From assembly GCF_000367925.1 (NCBI RefSeq), contig NZ_KB849175.1, positions 23,230 to 87,229 on the forward strand: DNA of 64,000 nucleotides. The letters run 5' to 3'. Below the pieces are notes generated by a model, which saw only the letters and a program-made list of their open reading frames with translations, searched no databases and was not told where the DNA came from. The translations under genes and the position numbers were made by a program. How positions within the stretch are numbered: position 1 is the first letter of the stretch; the number at the start of each line of letters is the position of its first letter. Source of the DNA: Acinetobacter bohemicus ANC 3994. Its GTDB lineage: Bacteria > Pseudomonadota > Gammaproteobacteria > Pseudomonadales > Moraxellaceae. This document shows, piece by piece, positions 60,300 to 64,000 of the stretch.

Positions 60300-60932
60300 T
60301 TATTTTTTATTTACCGCTACTTCTGCATCTGGTTCAAAATTAGCAATCGCTTTATCCAAGTTACCACCATTACGTTTTACTGTTGCCGCAAACTGATTAC
60401 GGAACTGTAAACCTAAATCAATGCCTGAGACATTAATATTACGGATTTTCCATTGGCTGCCTTTATCCACCAATTGGAACGATACAGGAATTTTTTCGCC
60501 CTTATTATTGAAGTCTAGTGTCACTACAGGATTTTTACTATCAGTCGCTTTATATGGGCGAATGTTATAGGTTTGATTCGAGAACTTCGCAAATGCAGTA
60601 CCATAATTTTCAATTAAAGTTTCGCGAAAGTTACGTTCAAATTGCGCACGTTGTGCTGCTGTACTGTATTGATTGGTTGCATACGTCCCCATCACAATAC
60701 GAGTAAATGCCTGTGAATCAATATATGGGTCAAGATTTTGACGTACGATTGCTTTGACTGCTGCCGGATTATTTTGTAATTTCGCATTATCAGCTTTTAA
60801 ACGAGCAATCAAACCGTCAGCAACTTTTTTAACAAAAACTGGGGGTGCTTCCGCAGGGACTGCAAATGCAGTACTTGCAATCATTGTAGACAAAATACTT
60901 GCTGTAAGCGTTTGTTTAATTAAAGTATTCAC
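60300..60932 (-). CDS. mlaC: MlaC, periplasmic phospholipid shuttle
   Basis: This 210-residue periplasmic carrier ferries phospholipids between the outer-membrane MlaA complex and MlaD. The signal peptide ends STAFA-VP (cleavage after about residue 24). Motifs include AVKAIVRQNLDPYIDSQAFTRIVMGTY and FRETLIENYGTAFAKF, typical of MlaC (Ttg2D), with KWRIRNINVSGIDLGLQFRNQF in the C-terminal half. Position confirms it. Confidence 0.94.
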   Translation of the reverse strand: MNTLIKQTLTASILSTMIASTAFAVPAEAPPVFVKKVADGLIARLKADNAKLQNNPAAVKAIVRQNLDPYIDSQAFTRIVMGTYATNQYSTAAQRAQFERNFRETLIENYGTAFAKFSNQTYNIRPYKATDSKNPVVTLDFNNKGEKIPVSFQLVDKGSQWKIRNINVSGIDLGLQFRNQFAATVKRNGGNLDKAIANFEPDAEVAVNKK

Positions 60933-60950
60933 TAAAACCTTCTCTCCAAA

Positions 60951-61619
60951 TTATTCAACGAATGATGCTTCTGCACCTGTTGATTCACCCGATGTCTTTT
61001 CATCTGGCGCTTTTTCTGATGATTTACCAGCACCACCAGTAATAAACTTACTAATCAAATCTTCAAGATCCATCGTACCTTGAGTATTGGCAATACGCTC
61101 ACCACGTTTGACGTAGTTCAAACCACCGCCCGGTACAACTTTCAAATATTTTTCGCCCAACAGACCGTTGGTTGCAACCATAATATAAGCATCTTCATCA
61201 ATACTGGTGATGGAGTGCATGTTATCGGTCAGTTGTTTTTCCATTTCTTTTTGTTGTGCAGGCGTCGCTTCTGTATATTCAGTACTATAGCGCAGCTCTT
61301 CTAGCGCATTGGCAGTAACTGTTTTTAATTGCTCTTTATTAAATGAAGTCAATTTACCATCTAAGTCAAAATGCACAGTCGCTAAGCGTGATACAGGATC
61401 GAGGGTAATATCAGTCACACGACCAATACTGACACCACTCATGGTCACTTTAGCCCGTGGTTTTAAACCATTCACATTGTCAAATTGCGCAGTCATCTCA
61501 TAGGCATCACGTAAATTGGTGCCCGATAATCCGCTCACTCTCATCGCTAAGAAAAATAATGCCACACCAAAGATAATGACAAAAATACCTACGGTCAGCT
61601 CACTTGTACGTGATTTCAT
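60951..61619 (-). CDS. mlaD: MlaD, MCE-domain subunit
   Basis: This 222-residue protein anchors by an N-terminal helix (LTVGIFVIIFGVALFFLAM) and forms a hexameric ring in the periplasm. The MCE domain runs about 35-130 (YEMTAQFDNVNGLKPRAKVTMSGVSIGRVTDITL). The C-terminal part ends in an acidic Ser/Gly/Glu tail. It overlaps mlaE by one base. Confidence 0.95.
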   Translation of the reverse strand: MKSRTSELTVGIFVIIFGVALFFLAMRVSGLSGTNLRDAYEMTAQFDNVNGLKPRAKVTMSGVSIGRVTDITLDPVSRLATVHFDLDGKLTSFNKEQLKTVTANALEELRYSTEYTEATPAQQKEMEKQLTDNMHSITSIDEDAYIMVATNGLLGEKYLKVVPGGGLNYVKRGERIANTQGTMDLEDLISKFITGGAGKSSEKAPDEKTSGESTGAEASFVE

Positions 61620-62398
61620 TAAACCCCTCCAAACATGACCGCAGTCAACACAAAATCAGAACCTAAAACACACAATGAGGAATACACTACTGTTCGCGTA
61701 GTCGATGTTGCAATCCCTTCAGAAGTCGGCACACATGCATACCCCTGATACACCGCAATCCAAGTACAAAGTAATGCAAAAACTAGACTTTTAATAATGG
61801 TGCCGTTGAAAATATCTTTATAGAATTGCACGCTATTTTGCATCCCACTCCAGAAAGAACCTTCATCCACCCCTAAAAAATCCACACCGACCATTTTACC
61901 GCCCATGATGCCAATGGCACCAAAAATGATCGATAACATCGGCAGACTCACAATACCTGCCCATAAACGTGGTGAAACAATCCGTTTCAGTGGATCAACA
62001 CCTATCATTTCCATACTCGACAGCTGTTCGGTGGCTTTCATCAAGCCAATTTCAGCGGTCAAAGCGGAACCGGCACGCCCTGCAAATAACAAAGCCGCGA
62101 CCACAGGTGCAAGTTCACGTAATAAAGTCAGTGAGACCATCGTGCCCAGCATGGATTCAGAACCAATATTGACCAAAATAGAATAGCCTTGCAGGCCAAG
62201 TACCAAGCCAATAAATAAACCAGAAACCGCAATGATCAATAAAGACATGACGCCAATACGGTGCATTTGGTAAATAAACAGTTTGACCCCAAGCCAGGTC
62301 GGCATGGAAAATAGGATTTGCAGCAACATCACCGTTGCTACACCGATGCCACGTACACTTTCAATGACGCGTCTACCTAATGAGGCAATGGCATTCAT
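61619..62398 (-). CDS. mlaE: MlaE, permease subunit
   Basis: This 259-residue membrane permease of the phospholipid ABC transporter has about six helices. Motifs are GLVLGLQGYSILVNIGSESMLGTMVSLTLLRELAPVVAALLFAGRAGSALTAEIGLMKATEQLSSMEMIGVDP, the MlaE/YrbE signature. It overlaps mlaF by 4 bp and mlaD by 1. Confidence 0.96.
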   Translation of the reverse strand: MNAIASLGRRVIESVRGIGVATVMLLQILFSMPTWLGVKLFIYQMHRIGVMSLLIIAVSGLFIGLVLGLQGYSILVNIGSESMLGTMVSLTLLRELAPVVAALLFAGRAGSALTAEIGLMKATEQLSSMEMIGVDPLKRIVSPRLWAGIVSLPMLSIIFGAIGIMGGKMVGVDFLGVDEGSFWSGMQNSVQFYKDIFNGTIIKSLVFALLCTWIAVYQGYACVPTSEGIATSTTRTVVYSSLCVLGSDFVLTAVMFGGV

Positions 62399-63213
62399 GA
62401 ACGCACCTCATCACTTAAATAAGCCTTATGACTAAACTGATAATCGACAGGACCTTCGGCAGCACCAGTTAGGAACTGACGGACAAATGCCGATTTATGT
62501 TGTTTTAATTCAGCAGGCGTTCCCTCACCTTGAATAACACCTTCAGCAATAATATAAATGTAATCGGCAATCGATAAGGTTTCACCCACATCATGCGAGA
62601 CAATAATCGTGGTTAAATCCAGCGCTTCACGCAAGGTTCGAATTAAACGCGTGAGTACCCCTTTCACAATTGGATCTTGGCCAGCAAAGGGTTCATCATA
62701 CATAATCAGTTCTGGATCAAGCGCAATAGCCCGTGCCAAGGCAACACGACGGTTCATCCCTCCAGAGAGTTCTGCAGGCATAAATCTTTCAGTACCGCGT
62801 AAGCCCACCGCTTCCAGTTTAAGTGCCACCAGTTCTGCAATGAGATGTTCAGGGAGTTGCGTATGCGCACGTAACGGAAAAGCCACGTTTTCATAGACGC
62901 TCATGTCGGTAAACAGAGCACCACTTTGGAACAGCATGCCCATACGTGCACGTGCAGCAAACAATTCAGACCGCGACATACTGGCAATATCTGTTCCATC
63001 CAATAAGACTTGCCCATGGTCTGGAACGAGCTGCCCACCAATCAGACGCAGTAATGTTGTCTTACCTGTACCTGAAGGCCCCATAATGGCAGTAATCTGA
63101 CCACGCCGAATCTTTAAACTGACATGATCGAAAATGACACGTTTCCCTCGTTTAAAGCTCAAATCATTGACTTCAATCCAAGATTCAGCTTGTTGAGGTA
63201 TTTGATTATTCAT
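62395..63213 (-). CDS. mlaF: MlaF, ATPase subunit
   Basis: This 272-residue ABC ATPase powers retrograde lipid transport that keeps outer-membrane asymmetry. Walker A is GPSGTGKT (45-52), the signature is ELSGGMNRRVALARA, Walker B is LIMYDEPFAGQDP and the H-loop is IIVSHD. The C-terminal extension (VDYQFSHKAYLSDEVRS) is typical. It is first in the operon mlaF-E-D-C-B, all with tiny overlaps. Confidence 0.97.
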   Translation of the reverse strand: MNNQIPQQAESWIEVNDLSFKRGKRVIFDHVSLKIRRGQITAIMGPSGTGKTTLLRLIGGQLVPDHGQVLLDGTDIASMSRSELFAARARMGMLFQSGALFTDMSVYENVAFPLRAHTQLPEHLIAELVALKLEAVGLRGTERFMPAELSGGMNRRVALARAIALDPELIMYDEPFAGQDPIVKGVLTRLIRTLREALDLTTIIVSHDVGETLSIADYIYIIAEGVIQGEGTPAELKQHKSAFVRQFLTGAAEGPVDYQFSHKAYLSDEVRS

Positions 63214-63566
63214 GGCTGAGCGTTTTCCTACATTTTTTCAGCATGCATACTATAAAGGATTCAAGTTCAAAATGTTGTATTTGATCAAAAAGCAACAAAT
63301 TTAGCGTAATTTTCTAATTAGTTTAATTGTAGTTCGATTATGAATAAAAAACAGGTATAAAAATAGAACAGTGCGTTACAGCAAAGAATTATAGATATAG
63401 TACATAATATTGCATAACAACAAGAACAAACCAATATAAGGCATAACCACCTCTTGATTGAAATTCCAAATATAATGAGCAGATTTATTGTTCATATTTA
63501 ACGAATTTAAAACAAAACATGATTGAGTATACAATTTTATCAAATAAGAACAAAGATTAATCTCAT
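63214..63566. other. Upstream region of mlaF without a visible gene
   Basis: This very AT-rich 350-bp region lies between mlaF and the DEAD-box terminator. A TATAGT at about 63251-63256 (minus strand) could be the mla -10, but no good -35 accompanies it. I find no small gene or RNA. Confidence 0.45.
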
Positions 63567-63596
63567 AAAAAAACCGGTGTTTCCACCGGTTTTTTC
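63567..63596 (-). terminator. Terminator of the DEAD-box helicase gene
   Basis: AAAAAACCGGTG and CACCGGTTTTTT around TTTC, 22 bp past the stop on the minus strand; symmetrical and strong. Confidence 0.92.
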
Positions 63597-63617
63597 TATC
63601 TCAATCGAACGACTAAA

Positions 63618-64000
63618 TTAGTCGTTAAATTTACGACGTGGACGATCTTCACCGCCAAAAGCTGGACGCTCGCCACGTGGTTTGTCATCAAAGCTACGAC
63701 GTGGACGATCTTCGCCACCGAAAGTACGCTTAGGACGATCATCGCCGAAACTACGTTGTGGACGATCACCAAAACCGCCTTCACGACGTGGAGCCGGACG
63801 ATCACCGAAATCACGACGTGGACGATCAGCGCCTTCACGAGCTGGTTTATAATCTACACGGTTGCCACGGTTATCATCCGAAGAACGTGGTTTATCACCA
63901 AAGCTACGTTGTGGACGATCACCGAAACCACCTTCACGACGTGGCGCTGGACGATCACCGAAATCGCGTTTAGGACGGTCATCAAACGAACGTTGTGGAC
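63618..64000 (-). CDS. C-terminal RGG-like tail of a probable DEAD-box RNA helicase (partial)
   Basis: This is the last 127 residues of a minus-strand gene that runs past the right edge. The segment is entirely low complexity: repeats of FGDRPxRR, FGDDRPKR, GGEDRPRR and REGGFGDRPQRSFGD, ending RRKFND. Long Arg/Gly/Asp/Pro tails of this kind follow the helicase core in Acinetobacter RhlE/DeaD-like proteins and bind RNA. No helicase motif is in view, so the family is inferred. A 51-codon unit is duplicated in tandem (about 63751-63828 versus 63904-63981). Confidence 0.65.
   Translation of the reverse strand, partial: PQRSFDDRPKRDFGDRPAPRREGGFGDRPQRSFGDKPRSSDDNRGNRVDYKPAREGADRPRRDFGDRPAPRREGGFGDRPQRSFGDDRPKRTFGGEDRPRRSFDDKPRGERPAFGGEDRPRRKFND

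Noticed and set aside
63596..63973. Antisense frames rich in VVHDV/DDHRN repeats
   Set aside because: They are mirror images of the Arg/Gly/Asp tail of the helicase gene.

Overview
The window looks like chromosomal DNA of an Acinetobacter-type gammaproteobacterium. The evidence is AT-rich DNA, an ADC-like class C beta-lactamase tail at the left edge, family-typical lengths of the ribosomal proteins, and an mlaFEDCB operon, a NAD(P)H:quinone oxidoreductase, TesB, PlsB and NsrR/Hmp of the kind found in Moraxellaceae. I cannot name the species. There is no prophage, CRISPR array, plasmid backbone or intact insertion sequence.

Left part (1-26 kb), an accessory and metabolic mix. It holds the beta-lactamase 3' end, a small zinc-ribbon/glycine-zipper protein, WrbA-type quinone reductase, a YihY/BrkB membrane protein, two overlapping DMT exporters facing an AraC regulator, a Sel1-repeat lipoprotein, an FAH-family hydrolase, a YcxB-like protein, and a tRNA-Ser/tRNA-Arg cluster. 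The tRNA-Arg plus terminator is duplicated around a dihydrofolate-reductase-like gene. Then come rnr, a decayed HNH endonuclease gene, oligopeptidase A, two small genes, a one-piece TRAP permease, a rhombosortase, a lipoprotein, a 36-residue membrane microprotein, sdhE-ygfX, an acyl-CoA dehydrogenase, a frameshifted alpha/beta hydrolase and a Baeyer-Villiger-like monooxygenase. A 349-bp non-autonomous IS4-type element with 18-bp ends and 12-bp target duplications sits inside the former terminator between the Sel1 and FAH genes.

Middle (26-40 kb). The S10, spc and alpha ribosomal operons run uninterrupted on the minus strand: rpsJ-rplCDWB-rpsS-rplV-rpsC-rplP-rpmC-rpsQ, rplNXE-rpsNH-rplFR-rpsE-rpmD-rplO-secY-rpmJ, rpsMKD-rpoA-rplQ. 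A strong promoter lies before rpsJ and hairpins lie in the leaders before rpsJ, rplN and rpsM.

Right part (40-64 kb). It carries a glutamine amidotransferase, a cystathionine beta-lyase-like enzyme (TTG start), a HerA/YjgR-like ATPase, the nitric-oxide detoxification pair hmp-nsrR with a visible NsrR operator over the hmp promoter, engB, a ferritin-like diiron protein, a VOC protein, a dicarboxylate symporter, a 37-residue secreted His/Cys peptide, tesB, plsB, an SDR protein, recG, comF, a Nudix-LOG pair, corA, the complete mlaFEDCB outer-membrane lipid-asymmetry operon, and the Arg/Gly-rich tail of a probable DEAD-box RNA helicase running off the right edge.

Most genes are ordinary housekeeping. 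The unusual signals are the IS4-type MITE inside a terminator, the tRNA-Arg-flanked module, the double-lesion HNH gene, the TRAP/rhombosortase/lipoprotein/microprotein neighbourhood, and two unlisted microproteins.
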